From Hymenobacter negativus (lineage in GTDB: Bacteria; Bacteroidota; Bacteroidia; Cytophagales; Hymenobacteraceae), in contig NZ_JAEDAE010000001.1 of NCBI RefSeq assembly GCF_016056375.1, positions 62,001 to 126,000 on the forward strand: a DNA stretch of 64,000 nt, written 5' to 3'. Shown one piece after another: positions 16,144 to 24,128 of the stretch (within the stretch, counting starts at the first letter, position 1; each line of letters begins with the position of its first letter). The notes under the pieces are model-generated. The model worked only from the letters and a program-made list of their open reading frames with translations. It was not told where the DNA came from and made no database searches. The translations under genes and the position numbers were made by a program.

Positions 16144-17115
16144 ATGCAAGTAACCAACTTCCTCCGCCACCACTTTCGCCACTTCAACGCCGCGGCCCTC
16201 ATCGATGCGGCCGATGGCTACAACAAGCACCTGGCCGATGGCGGCAAAATGATGATAACCCTGGCCGGCGCAATGAGCACCGCCGAAATGGGCATTCAGC
16301 TGGCCGAGCTCATTCGGCAAGACAAGGTGCAGATTATCAGCTGCACCGGCGCTAACCTGGAAGAGGACATCTTCAACCTCGTGGCCCACGATTTCTACGA
16401 GCGGGTGCCGCACTACCGCGACCTTACCGCCGCCGATGAGCACGAGCTGCTGAAGCGCCACATGAACCGCGTGACCGATACCTGCATCCCCGAGGAGGAG
16501 GCCATGCGTCGCATCGAGCACACCGTGCTCAAGCACTGGGAAAAGGCCGACCAGGCCGGCGAGAGCTACTTCCCCCACGAATTCTTCTACCAGATTCTGA
16601 AGTCGGGCGACCTGGAGCAGTACTACCAGATTGACCCCAAAAACTCCTGGATGCTGGCGGCGGCTGAGAAAAACCTGCCCATCATCTGCCCCGGCTGGGA
16701 AGACTCCACGCTTGGCAACATTTACGCCGGCCACGTGATTTCGGGCGACATCAAGAACGTGCACACCATGAAGACGGGCATCCAGTACATGATGTACCTA
16801 GCCGACTGGTACACCAACACCGCCACCGAGGAAAGCAAAGTGGGCTTTTTCCAGATTGGCGGTGGCATTGCCGGCGACTTCCCCATTTGCGTGGTGCCCA
16901 TGCTGCACCAGGACCTGCAGCGCCACGACGTGCCGCTGTGGGGCTATTTCTGCCAGATTTCGGACTCCACCACCAGCTACGGCAGCTACTCCGGCGCCGT
17001 GCCCAACGAGAAAATCACCTGGGGCAAGCTGGGCGAGAAAACCCCGAAATTCATCATCGAGTCGGACGCCACCATCGTGGCACCGCTGGTGTTCGCCATT
17101 GTGCTGGGGCAATAG
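16144..17115 (+). CDS. Deoxyhypusine synthase family enzyme
   Basis: 323 aa. NAD-dependent DHS-fold protein: MMITLAGAMSTAEMG at residues about 36-50, SCTGANLEEDIFNLVAHDFY, ICPGWEDSTLGNIY, FFQIGGGIAGDFPICVVPML, and SGAVPNEKITWGKLG in which K295 aligns with the lysine that forms the enzyme-aminobutyl intermediate. Eukaryotic DHS modifies eIF5A, which bacteria lack; characterised bacterial relatives include homospermidine synthases, so a polyamine role is more likely here. No polyamine genes flank it. It ends at a long near-perfect palindrome. Confidence 0.9.
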   Translation: MQVTNFLRHHFRHFNAAALIDAADGYNKHLADGGKMMITLAGAMSTAEMGIQLAELIRQDKVQIISCTGANLEEDIFNLVAHDFYERVPHYRDLTAADEHELLKRHMNRVTDTCIPEEEAMRRIEHTVLKHWEKADQAGESYFPHEFFYQILKSGDLEQYYQIDPKNSWMLAAAEKNLPIICPGWEDSTLGNIYAGHVISGDIKNVHTMKTGIQYMMYLADWYTNTATEESKVGFFQIGGGIAGDFPICVVPMLHQDLQRHDVPLWGYFCQISDSTTSYGSYSGAVPNEKITWGKLGEKTPKFIIESDATIVAPLVFAIVLGQ

Positions 17116-17119
17116 ATTC

Positions 17120-17192
17120 AGCGTTGGATTAAAGCAAAAAAAGCCCGCCGCTGAATTTCAGCGGCGGGCTTTTTTTGCTTTAATCCAACGCT
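17120..17192. terminator. 73-bp near-perfect palindrome, bidirectional terminator
   Basis: Two 36-nt arms are exact inverted complements around the single base 17156. The centre is GCCCGCCGCTGAA/TTCAGCGGCGGGC, flanked by A7/T7 runs, then GCTTTAATCCAACGCT and its complement. It separates the DHS-like gene (+) and the OmpA-domain gene (-), whose stop codon (17191-17193) lies at its edge. Confidence 0.93.
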
Positions 17193-18552
17193 ACTTTTTC
17201 GTCACGCGCACATCCACGCGGCGGTTTTGGGCGCGGCCTTCGGGGGTGTCATTGCTGGCGATGGGGTGGGCGTCGCCGTAGCCTTCGGCGGTGATGCGGC
17301 CGCCATCAATGCCATTGCCGACTACGGCGTTGCGGGCAGCATTGGCTCGGTCGGCGCTGAGCGACATATTCACGGCGGCCTTCCCTTTGTTGTCGGTGTA
17401 GCCGCCGAATTTCAGGGTGGCGTTGGGGAAGGCTTTGAGGATGGCGGCCACGTTCTTCAGCTGGGCCTGCGACTCGGAAGTGAGCGTCGATTTGCCGGTG
17501 TTGAAGTACACGCGGTCAAGGCTCATCCAGCCCTGGGTTTTGTCGTCGCTCACGGTCTGGCTGTTGTCGTTGAGGAAGTTGAACAGGCGCGACTCAAACG
17601 AGTTGCTGCCCACGTTCAGCACCGTGCCGTCGGGCAGTTTTACGTCGGTGTTGGCACCGGTATCGTAGATATAATTGCCACTGGCTTCGTCGTAGCGGCC
17701 GGTGGGCGCGGTAGGGGCGGGGGCAGGGGTGGGAGTGGTGGCCGTCATCGTCGTATCCGTGGTGGTCGTGGTGGCGGGCTCGGCGGTTTCCGGAGTTTTG
17801 TTGCAGCTGCGCATGAAGTAGAACAGCCCCGCCAGTACGGCCAGCGCGAGCAGCAGCAACGGCCAACGGCTGGGCGAACTAGCCACCGATTCCACGTCGC
17901 GCACGGCGCTACGGCCCGCGTTGCCGAACGTATTGGCCGCTGCGCTGGCCGTGTTGCCGATGCCAGCGGCAACTGAGCCGAGGCCCAGGCCGGAAAGCAT
18001 GGTGCCCAAGCTGCCCGGCAGGCCCCCCAGTGCCCCCATGATGCTGCTGCGCTGGCTGCTGAGGTAGCTGCCGAAGCTGTTGGCGTCCAGATTATTTTCG
18101 GCGGCCTGCTTGCCCAGCAGGCCCAGGGCCACGGGCACGGCCATGCCCAGCAGGCTATTGGTGGTCGATTCGCGCACGCCGGCTTGCTGGCTCACGCCTT
18201 CCACGGCGGCGGTGTAGTGAGTGCCGAGTATGGCGCGCAACAGCTCGGCTCCTCTGTTCAGCAGGCCGCCATCGGTGGCTGGCGCGGTGGTGTGCACGCT
18301 GCTGGTGCCGCCCAGCAGGCTACCCAGGTTGTTCAGAATGCCGTTGCTATGCGCTTGGTTTGCCAAGCCAAACAGTTCGGCGGTGCCGCCGGGCTGCTGC
18401 GAACGGGCAAACAGCCCACCCAGCGCCAGCGGCACGATGCTGCGCAGGGCAGTGCCAATGCTGCTTTCGCTCTCTCCCAACGCCGTACTCGCCTGGCGCA
18501 CGGTAGCGCCGCCGAAGTAATTCTGAACTAGTTCAAGCAGGTTCTGGCTCAT
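17191..18552 (-). CDS. DUF937 and OmpA-domain envelope protein
   Basis: 453 aa. Residues 1-200 are a DUF937-type region (MSQNLLELVQNYFGG, SIVPLALGGLFARS, GMAVPVALGLLGKQ). One transmembrane helix lies near residues 223-243 (WPLLLLALAVLAGLFYFM), followed by a Thr/Pro-rich linker. The C-terminal OmpA peptidoglycan-binding domain runs from about 345 (VYFNTGKSTLTSESQAQL, GGYTDNKG, NMSLSADRANAARN, AQNRRVDVRV). It therefore probably links a cytoplasmic-side DUF937 domain to the cell wall. No signal peptide; topology is set by the central helix. Confidence 0.88.
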   Translation of the reverse strand: MSQNLLELVQNYFGGATVRQASTALGESESSIGTALRSIVPLALGGLFARSQQPGGTAELFGLANQAHSNGILNNLGSLLGGTSSVHTTAPATDGGLLNRGAELLRAILGTHYTAAVEGVSQQAGVRESTTNSLLGMAVPVALGLLGKQAAENNLDANSFGSYLSSQRSSIMGALGGLPGSLGTMLSGLGLGSVAAGIGNTASAAANTFGNAGRSAVRDVESVASSPSRWPLLLLALAVLAGLFYFMRSCNKTPETAEPATTTTTDTTMTATTPTPAPAPTAPTGRYDEASGNYIYDTGANTDVKLPDGTVLNVGSNSFESRLFNFLNDNSQTVSDDKTQGWMSLDRVYFNTGKSTLTSESQAQLKNVAAILKAFPNATLKFGGYTDNKGKAAVNMSLSADRANAARNAVVGNGIDGGRITAEGYGDAHPIASNDTPEGRAQNRRVDVRVTKK

Positions 18553-18729
18553 GTGGATGGGGGCGAAAAGTGAAAAAATGGGTCCGGGGCCAGTTGTGAC
18601 ACCTCGCTTTCTTGAATTAAATATAGTTGTTTTTGTATAAATATAGGCAATGGGCTATATGCACGTTTAATGACTTGCTGGAAGAAGCGGTTTGCGGCCG
18701 TCAAGGCTTGGCCACGCGAGCGTCAAAAG

Positions 18730-18766
18730 CAAAAGAGCCGGCCGCTTCATCAGCGGCCGGCTCTTC
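18730..18766 (-). terminator. Intrinsic terminator
   Basis: AGAGCCGGCCGCT and AGCGGCCGGCTCT form a 13-bp stem. On the minus strand it is followed by TTTGCTTTTG, so it terminates transcripts from the 18806-19252 gene. Confidence 0.75.
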
Positions 18767-18805
18767 CTATCTATCAGCGTACGCAGCAATATTTACCAAC
18801 AGCCT

Positions 18806-19252
18806 CTATCGCACGGCCGATGGAAAATAATTGAGTTTAGCAGACTCTTCCAGTTCGTTATCAAGGTTGGAATCGAATTGAAAAGAATAAAGAAACCATT
18901 TGTCCTCGGCTTTGTAAAACTCAAAGGTGAACCGCAGGGGCTGGCGGTCATAGCGAACCAAATAGGAATGCAAAACGAAACTGGTCGCAACCTGTCGCTT
19001 GACGATGAGTTCGTAGCCGCGGTATTGGCCAACGTAGTCCGGGGTCAGCTTGTTGATTTCATTCTTTATCTGGTCAATCGCGTCTCTGTTTCGCAGAGCC
19101 CAGGGATTGGTGGTGTAAAGCGTTTCAACCGCCTTGGCCGGACCTCTGGTGTATTCCTTGAAAAATTTATCAACCAATAGCTCGGGGTTGTCCTGGCCGT
19201 AGGAATACTGCGCGAAAAAGCAGAGCAGGATTAGCAGAAAGATTCTGTGCAT
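18806..19252 (-). CDS. Small secreted protein, unknown
   Basis: 148 aa with a signal peptide (MHRIFLLILLCFFAQYSYGQ). The mature part has a helix with ELLVDKFFKEYTRGPAKAVETLY and later beta-strands (YRGYELIVKRQ, LRFTFEFYKAEDKWFLYSFQFD), a pattern like NTF2/SnoaL-type domains, but no family is assigned. The gene is clearly less GC-rich than its neighbours, suggesting later acquisition. It has its own terminator. Confidence 0.7.
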   Translation of the reverse strand: MHRIFLLILLCFFAQYSYGQDNPELLVDKFFKEYTRGPAKAVETLYTTNPWALRNRDAIDQIKNEINKLTPDYVGQYRGYELIVKRQVATSFVLHSYLVRYDRQPLRFTFEFYKAEDKWFLYSFQFDSNLDNELEESAKLNYFPSAVR

Positions 19253-19307
19253 AAAGAATGGTGCCGCGAAAATTTAGAGAAGGCAGAAAGTAACCACTTG
19301 TTAAAAC

Positions 19308-20615
19308 CTACGCCATTTCCATCTCTCGCGCCTTCACCATGCCCACGGCCTCAAAGGCCTGGCTCAAATCCAACATCAAATCCTGCGGGTCTTCGACGCC
19401 GATGCTCAGGCGAATCATTTGGGGGGTGATGCCCATTTCGGCTTGCTCGGGCACCGAAATGTCGGAGTGGGTCATGGTGGCAGGGTGCTCGGCGAGGCTT
19501 TCGGTGCCGCCCAGGCTCACGGCCAGCTTGATGAGGCGCAGGGCATTGAGGAAGCGGAAGGCTTCGGCCTGGCCGCCCTTGATGTCGAAGGAAATCATGG
19601 AGCCGGGCGAGAGGCAGTGGCGGCGGTAGATGTCCTGCTGGGCGAGGCAGTGCTCCAAGTGAGTGAGGTAGTAGGTGCGCGCCACCAGCGGGTGGGCACG
19701 GAGCCAGTCGGCAATGATTTGGGCGGACTGGGCGGCACGCTCCATGCGCAGCTTCAGGGTTTCGAGGGAGCGCATGAGCATCCAGCCGGTGTTGGGGTCG
19801 CACATGGTGCCCATGAAGGTGCGCATGGCCTTGATTTCCTTCATGAGTGGCTTGCTGGCCAGAGCCGCGCCCGCAATGAGGTCGGAATGCCCACCCAGGA
19901 ACTTGGTGGCCGAGTACAGCACCACGTCGGCCCCGTGCTTGAGCGGGTGCTGAAATACTGGCCCGAGGAAGGTGTTATCGACCACCAGCCGGATGGGGTT
20001 TTCGGGGGTGCTGTGCTGGCGGGCCAGGGCGGCGCAGGCCTCCAGGTCGACGAGGTGGTTGGTGGGGTTGGCGGGCGTTTCCACGAAAATCATGGCCAGG
20101 CGGCCCTGCTCGATGCCGGCCACCTGGGCCGTGAGTTCCTCTGGGGTGGAGGTGGGGCGGAAGCCCACGGCGGTGATGCCAAACTTGGGCAGCACGTTTT
20201 TGAGGAAGAAATCGGAGCCGCCGTACACGGGCTCGGAGTGCAGCACCACGTCGCCGGGCTTCAGCAAGGCCAGCAGCGTGGTGCTGATGGCGGCCATGCC
20301 GCTGGCGAAGCTGGCTGCTTCCTCAGCCCCGTCCCAGAGGGTGAGGCGGTGCTCCAGGATTTCCAGGCTGGGGTTGTTAAGGCGGGAGTAGATGAGGCCC
20401 ATTTCCTCGTCGGGATTGGCCTGGCGCAGGCCGTAAGCCAGCTCGAAGAAAGCCTTACCCTCTTCGGCACTGTTGAATACAAAGGTGGAGGTCTGGAAAA
20501 TAGGGGGCTTGATGGCGCCCTCGCTCCAGGCGGGGGTGTAGCCGTAGCTCATCATCAAACTTTCGGGGCGCAGTTGTTGGCCGCCGATGTGGGCGTGGTC
20601 GTGCAGGGTGGGCAT
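19308..20615 (-). CDS. Trans-sulfuration family PLP enzyme
   Basis: 435 aa from ATG 20615 (MPTLHDHAHIGGQQ); the longer frame upstream crosses repeats. Cys/Met metabolism PLP family: FASGMAAISTTLLALLKPGD, YSRLNNPSLEILE, substrate-side VETPANPTNHLVDL, VDNTFLGPVFQHPL, PLP lysine in YSATKFLGGHSD, and C-terminal LGGTESLAEHPATMTHSDI with IRLSIGVEDPQDLMLDL. Could be cystathionine gamma-synthase, gamma-lyase or methionine gamma-lyase; these cannot be separated by eye. A TACCTTCG sequence on the minus strand at 20652-20659 may be its -7 element. Confidence 0.9.
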   Translation of the reverse strand: MPTLHDHAHIGGQQLRPESLMMSYGYTPAWSEGAIKPPIFQTSTFVFNSAEEGKAFFELAYGLRQANPDEEMGLIYSRLNNPSLEILEHRLTLWDGAEEAASFASGMAAISTTLLALLKPGDVVLHSEPVYGGSDFFLKNVLPKFGITAVGFRPTSTPEELTAQVAGIEQGRLAMIFVETPANPTNHLVDLEACAALARQHSTPENPIRLVVDNTFLGPVFQHPLKHGADVVLYSATKFLGGHSDLIAGAALASKPLMKEIKAMRTFMGTMCDPNTGWMLMRSLETLKLRMERAAQSAQIIADWLRAHPLVARTYYLTHLEHCLAQQDIYRRHCLSPGSMISFDIKGGQAEAFRFLNALRLIKLAVSLGGTESLAEHPATMTHSDISVPEQAEMGITPQMIRLSIGVEDPQDLMLDLSQAFEAVGMVKAREMEMA

Positions 20616-20964
20616 GAACTGGGGGTTGGGTGGGAGGGGGGAAATGTGAGGCGAAGGTAGGATTTTGTTTTGAGGGCGGGCCACAAAAAAACCGCCGCGG
20701 GGGAGCGGCGGGGTGGGGCGGAGCTTGTCCCCGTCCGTCGGGGCACGTTTAGCGAAGTAGAGTAATTGCCCGGTCGGACGGGGACAAGCCACGCACATAT
20801 ATTCATGTTTTACAGTGGCTTGATTCGCGGGCTGCGTCAAAATCTTCGGTTCATGGTCTGTCCCAAAAAACGCCCATAATTTGGGGCAGTTTGCTTGAGT
20901 TTTAAATCAATAATCTGTCACACATAGTTTGGGCTGGTGTGTTGAATTTTGTTGGATATGCCTT
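20616..20964. other. 349-nt intergenic region with hairpins
   Basis: No credible gene. It holds a short CCGCCGC/GCGGCGG hairpin near 20691-20711 and a larger inverted repeat at 20733-20789, then AT-rich sequence. No riboswitch recognised despite the sulfur-metabolism gene downstream. Confidence 0.5.
20733..20789. repeat. Inverted repeat upstream of the PLP enzyme gene
   Basis: GCTTGTCCCCGTCCG at 20733-20747 and CGGACGGGGACAAGC at 20775-20789 are perfect 15-nt inverted complements around 27 nt. Confidence 0.75.
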
Positions 20965-21351
20965 TTATTGAATGGGGTAAATCTTTTGGCTTTTCAATAG
21001 ATTCAGGTCGACATAATCAACGAAATAAGCCCGCTGCAATAATTCGGCCTGCCCAAGTTGAACTATCCAATTATTCACCCTTTTATTCATTTCCCAATAA
21101 TCAAGAGAAGCCAATGCTTCCAATGATTCTTCATCTGGACAGTACACGCCAAAAACCGGGTAAGCTGGTTCTGAATCTTCGGGCACATAAGGGCCCTGAA
21201 TAAGAAATAAGTCATACTCGACCGTTGAAGGAAGCTCTCCAAAAATTTTTGGCAGCGCGAGCCGTACTGCTTCCAGCCAACGGATGTTCAGGTCCATGCT
21301 GGGAAACAGATACGGATTATCGGGCACTATTAGCGTATATCCTCTGGGCAT
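20965..21351 (-). CDS. Hypothetical protein, AT-rich orphan
   Basis: 128 aa from ATG 21351. Acidic, soluble, no signal peptide; motifs such as YDLFLIQGPYVPEDSEPAYPVFGVYCPDE and WIVQLGQAELL. Not recognised. Base composition is much more AT-rich than the surrounding genes and codon use differs, which suggests horizontal origin. Size, acidity and isolation resemble orphan immunity proteins of polymorphic toxins, but that is inference without a family match. A later in-frame ATG (MDLNIRWLEAV) is possible. Confidence 0.55.
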   Translation of the reverse strand: MPRGYTLIVPDNPYLFPSMDLNIRWLEAVRLALPKIFGELPSTVEYDLFLIQGPYVPEDSEPAYPVFGVYCPDEESLEALASLDYWEMNKRVNNWIVQLGQAELLQRAYFVDYVDLNLLKSQKIYPIQ

Positions 21352-21440
21352 CGCGCACTCACATTGAAAAGGCTAATAAACATTTAAGGTGCTTCAAATC
21401 TAGTAATTCACATAGCGGACAGTTTACATTAATACAACCT

Positions 21441-21857
21441 ATGCCCACCCCCATCCCCAAAAAACTCCTGGCCCGCCAGCACGAAATCACCGCCGATTTC
21501 CTGCGCGAAGTCGACCGGCACCTGGCCGACATCGTGGCCGGCCGGGCCACCGAGATGTTCGAAATCCGCGACCTGGCCGGCGTACTCTGCATCCACCCCA
21601 CGCACCTGAGCAACACCATCAAAATAGCCACCGGGCATGCCCCGTGCTACTTCTTCGAGGCCCGCATCATGGACGTGGCCCGCGAGCTGCTGCACGACCC
21701 CGGCCGCCCCGTGGCCGCCATCGCGGCCCAGCTCACCTACGACCCCTCCAACTTCACCAAGTTTTTCAAGCGCTTCCAGGGCTGCACCCCCAAGCAGTAC
21801 CGCGAGCAGGTGTGGGCCGCCCAGCGCGCCGAAATTCCGGAAGCTGTCACCATTTAA
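21441..21857 (+). CDS. AraC-type transcription regulator, DNA-binding domain only
   Basis: 138 aa from ATG 21441 (MPTPIPKKLLARQH). Two helix-turn-helix motifs of the AraC family: FEIRDLAGVLCIHPTHLSNTIKIATG and VAAIAAQLTYDPSNFTKFFKRFQGCTPKQYRE. No N-terminal sensing domain, so it may respond to level rather than ligand, or an unseen partner. It lies 76 nt before the SDR gene on the same strand and is the likely regulator of it. Confidence 0.88.
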   Translation: MPTPIPKKLLARQHEITADFLREVDRHLADIVAGRATEMFEIRDLAGVLCIHPTHLSNTIKIATGHAPCYFFEARIMDVARELLHDPGRPVAAIAAQLTYDPSNFTKFFKRFQGCTPKQYREQVWAAQRAEIPEAVTI

Positions 21858-21933
21858 ACGGAACTACTCACCATAAACCCCGCCGCCTTGGGCCGGACAT
21901 TTGCCTCATCATTCACCCCAACCAATTCGTAAG

Positions 21934-22695
21934 ATGAGCATCTCCAAAATCGCCCTCGTCACCGGCGGCAGCCGCGGCCTAGGCAAAAACATGGCCCTGA
22001 ACCTGGCTCAAAAAGGCCTCGACGTCATCCTGACCTATCACAGCCAGCGGGCCGAAGCCGAAAGCGTGGTGGCCGAAATTCAGGCCCAGGGCCGCAAGGC
22101 CGCCGCCTTGCAGCTCGATGCTTCTAATGTGAGCAGCTTCGCCGCCTTCTTCGAGCAAGTAAAAACGACGCTGAAGGAAACATTTGGGGCCGAGAAGTTC
22201 GATTTTCTCATCAATAACGCCGGTACGGGCCTCTACCAGGCGTTTGCCGAAACCACCGAGCAGCAGTTCGACGATATCCTGAACATCCACTTCAAAGGGC
22301 CGTTCTTCCTTACTCAGCAGGCCCTTTCGCTGATGAACGACGGCGGCGGCATCGTCAATATCTCGTCGGGCCTCACGCGCATTGTCATGCCCGGCTCGTC
22401 CACCTACGGCAGCGCCAAAACGGCCATCGAAAGCCTTACGCGCTACCAGGCCAAGGAGCTGGGTGCGCGCCGCATCCGTGTGAACGTGGTGGCCCCCGGC
22501 GCCATCGAAACCGACTTTGGCGGCGGCCGCACCCGCGACAACAAGGAAATCAACGCCCACATCGCCAGCCTCACCGCCCTGGGCCGCGTGGGCCTGCCCA
22601 CCGACGTGGGCCCTGTGGTGGCCTTCCTCTGCACCGACGAAGCTGGCTGGGTGAACGGCCAACGCCTCGAAGTATCGGGCGGGCAAGCCATCTAG
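21934..22695 (+). CDS. SDR-family oxidoreductase
   Basis: 253 aa short-chain dehydrogenase/reductase. NAD(P)-binding motif VTGGSRGLGKN, structural NNAG (LINNAGTGLY), catalytic Ser in IVNISSG, YxxxK in STYGSAKTAIES, and the PGAIETDFGG segment. The C-terminal EVSGGQAI tail is typical of 3-oxoacyl-ACP-reductase-like classical SDRs. Substrate unknown. Paired with the AraC regulator upstream; a strong terminator follows. Confidence 0.93.
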   Translation: MSISKIALVTGGSRGLGKNMALNLAQKGLDVILTYHSQRAEAESVVAEIQAQGRKAAALQLDASNVSSFAAFFEQVKTTLKETFGAEKFDFLINNAGTGLYQAFAETTEQQFDDILNIHFKGPFFLTQQALSLMNDGGGIVNISSGLTRIVMPGSSTYGSAKTAIESLTRYQAKELGARRIRVNVVAPGAIETDFGGGRTRDNKEINAHIASLTALGRVGLPTDVGPVVAFLCTDEAGWVNGQRLEVSGGQAI

Positions 22696-22714
22696 GGGTA
22701 GAACGCTGTTGAGC

Positions 22715-22762
22715 AACACAAAAAAGCCTTTCCGGTACGCTGCGGAAAGGCTTTTTTGTGTT
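22715..22762. terminator. Bidirectional terminator
   Basis: AACACAAAAAAGCCTTTCCG and CGGAAAGGCTTTTTTGTGTT form a 20-bp perfect stem with a 7-nt loop, between the SDR gene (+) and the small minus-strand gene ending at 22782. Confidence 0.92.
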
Positions 22763-22781
22763 TTGATGGTCTTGAGTCGCG

Positions 22782-22955
22782 CTATTTTTCGGCTCCTTTC
22801 CGCATCCGATAAGAGTCGACCTGCTGACGCAGCACGGCCAGCAGGGAGCCGTAACGCTGGCGGGCTTCCTCAATGTCTTCCAGTCGTTGCAGGCGGGAAT
22901 TAATCAACTCCGAGAAGTCTTCGACGGAGTACGAACGTTTCGGCGCGGTGGACAC
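22782..22955 (-). CDS. Small helical protein, unknown
   Basis: 57 aa from GTG 22955 (VSTAPKRSYSVEDFSEL); no ATG is available, and an in-frame TTG at 23021 would add a cysteine/proline-rich segment of doubtful value. The sequence is a charged amphipathic helix (LINSRLQRLEDIEEARQRYGSLLAVLRQQVDSYRMRKG) likely to form a coiled coil. It ends 20 nt before a strong shared terminator, and its start lies 76 nt after the stop of the upstream membrane protein gene. Confidence 0.5.
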   Translation of the reverse strand: MSTAPKRSYSVEDFSELINSRLQRLEDIEEARQRYGSLLAVLRQQVDSYRMRKGAEK

Positions 22956-23030
22956 GGACTGAAAACAAAAAGGAACCGGGCAGTATAGCGGAGGGGCTAC
23001 GGCATATACGTAGCCCCTCAAACTTAAGAC

Positions 23031-23489
23031 TTAAAACCGGAACAAAGGACGGGCCGGGTTCCAGATGCCCCACGGAATCATGAGTAGCACCAGCACCAGC
23101 GCCACGCCGAAATAGAGCAGGGCTTTGCGGTGCTTTTGCGTGCTGTCGCTGGTTTTCTTCACGGCGATGCGGCCCACCTGGGCCACAATGGCGGCCAGAA
23201 TCATCACTATCACGTGCTCCATGCCGAAGAAGCGGACGGTGGCATCCTTCATGGCGCCGGCTTGCTTCATGGCGTTCAGGCCCACGGGGCTGAGGCCGAA
23301 ATACAGGCCTAGGCCAATGATTACCTGCAACCACATAAAGCCGGAGAAGGCGGCGCTCATGCCGTTGTCGGCACTCACAAAGGGGCGGCGGCCGGAGTAG
23401 CCCGCGTAGGCGCGGAACACGGCAATGAGGCCAAAGATGAGCACAAACCAGCGGGACCAGGAGTGCAGAACGAGAAGCGTTTGGTACAT
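23031..23489 (-). CDS. Four-helix membrane protein, unknown
   Basis: 152 aa with four hydrophobic segments (about residues 10-30, 47-68, 88-108 and 123-142). Histidines lie in helices one (LLVLHSWSRWFVL) and three (FGMEHVIVMIL), an arrangement seen in small cytochrome-b-like proteins, so haem binding is possible but unproven. Same strand as the two tiny membrane protein genes upstream. Confidence 0.7.
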   Translation of the reverse strand: MYQTLLVLHSWSRWFVLIFGLIAVFRAYAGYSGRRPFVSADNGMSAAFSGFMWLQVIIGLGLYFGLSPVGLNAMKQAGAMKDATVRFFGMEHVIVMILAAIVAQVGRIAVKKTSDSTQKHRKALLYFGVALVLVLLMIPWGIWNPARPLFRF

Positions 23490-23534
23490 AAAAAGGGGAA
23501 GAGGTGAGCAGAGAATTTTGCTTGCAAAAGCGGC

Positions 23535-23729
23535 TTACGCTGTGGCCAGGGCCAGCTTTTTCTTGTAGCGGTGCACCACGAACATAACCACGAACAGCGA
23601 CACATAGGGCAGGGCGCACCCAATGCCAAACCACCGCCAGAACGAGCGGCCGTGACTGTACGCCATAAACGCCGTCATAATTGGCATGAAAAGCAGCGGC
23701 GTCAGAATAGCAATAAGAGCCTCAATCAT
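23535..23729 (-). CDS. Tiny membrane protein, member 1 of a tandem pair
   Basis: 64 aa from ATG 23729 (MIEALIAILTPLLFMP). Two transmembrane helices flank a conserved turn AYSHGRSFWRWFGIGCALPYVSLF; the C-terminus is basic (HRYKKKLALATA). Related to the 78-aa protein encoded next to it, which has YNYGRSFWRWFGLGLLLPFVSVF. A full consensus promoter precedes it at 23756-23785, so it can be expressed on its own. No function recognised. Confidence 0.75.
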   Translation of the reverse strand: MIEALIAILTPLLFMPIMTAFMAYSHGRSFWRWFGIGCALPYVSLFVVMFVVHRYKKKLALATA

Positions 23730-23755
23730 TGAATAAACGGAGCTGAATAATGCCG

Positions 23756-23785
23756 CAAAGGTAGGGCCGCCAGCCGTGCGGTCAA
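23756..23785 (-). promoter_or_regulatory. Bacteroidota-type promoter
   Basis: On the minus strand: TTG (23785-23783), 19-nt spacer, TACCTTTG (23763-23756). It lies 26 nt before ATG 23729. Confidence 0.7.
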
Positions 23786-23805
23786 CCCGGGTGTGGGTGG
23801 CGCGG

Positions 23806-24042
23806 CTAGAGCTGCTCGGGCCAGCGGTGCGGCGGCAGCTGTTGCCGGGCGGCTTTTTCTTCCCGGTATTTGTCGCGCATGGCCATAAAGAGTGCGATAA
23901 ATACCGACACAAACGGCAGCAGTAGCCCCAGCCCAAACCACCGCCAGAACGACCGGCCGTAGTTGTAAGCAATGTAGCCGGTGATGGGCGCGAAGACGAG
24001 CAGCGAAACCCCGAAAATGAGCAGCAGGCGAAGAAAGAACAC
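23806..24042 (-). CDS. Tiny membrane protein, member 2 of a tandem pair
   Basis: 78 aa; the start appears to be GTG 24042 (no ATG in frame before the first helix). Two transmembrane helices around the shared motif YGRSFWRWFGLGLLLPFVSVF, then a charged cytoplasmic tail (MRDKYREEKAARQQ). A paralogue of the 64-aa protein 76 nt downstream, with the tail longer and different. Probably a local duplication. Unknown function. Confidence 0.72.
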   Translation of the reverse strand: MFFLRLLLIFGVSLLVFAPITGYIAYNYGRSFWRWFGLGLLLPFVSVFIALFMAMRDKYREEKAARQQLPPHRWPEQL

Positions 24043-24128
24043 GGGAGTTGAAGGGAGAGGATATGGAATTGGTAATTGCTTATTCAGGACGTCGTGCTGA
24101 CCGTTCTATGCGACCGAGCAAAAGCGTG

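Noticed and set aside
19419-20660. A 413-codon plus-strand frame opposite the trans-sulfuration enzyme gene
   Set aside because: Gly/His/Val-rich composition mirroring the real gene, no motif or signal; the minus-strand protein has all PLP family motifs.
20616-20964. A riboswitch upstream of the sulfur-amino-acid PLP gene
   Set aside because: Only repeat-type hairpins are visible; I could not recognise conserved SAM-riboswitch elements.
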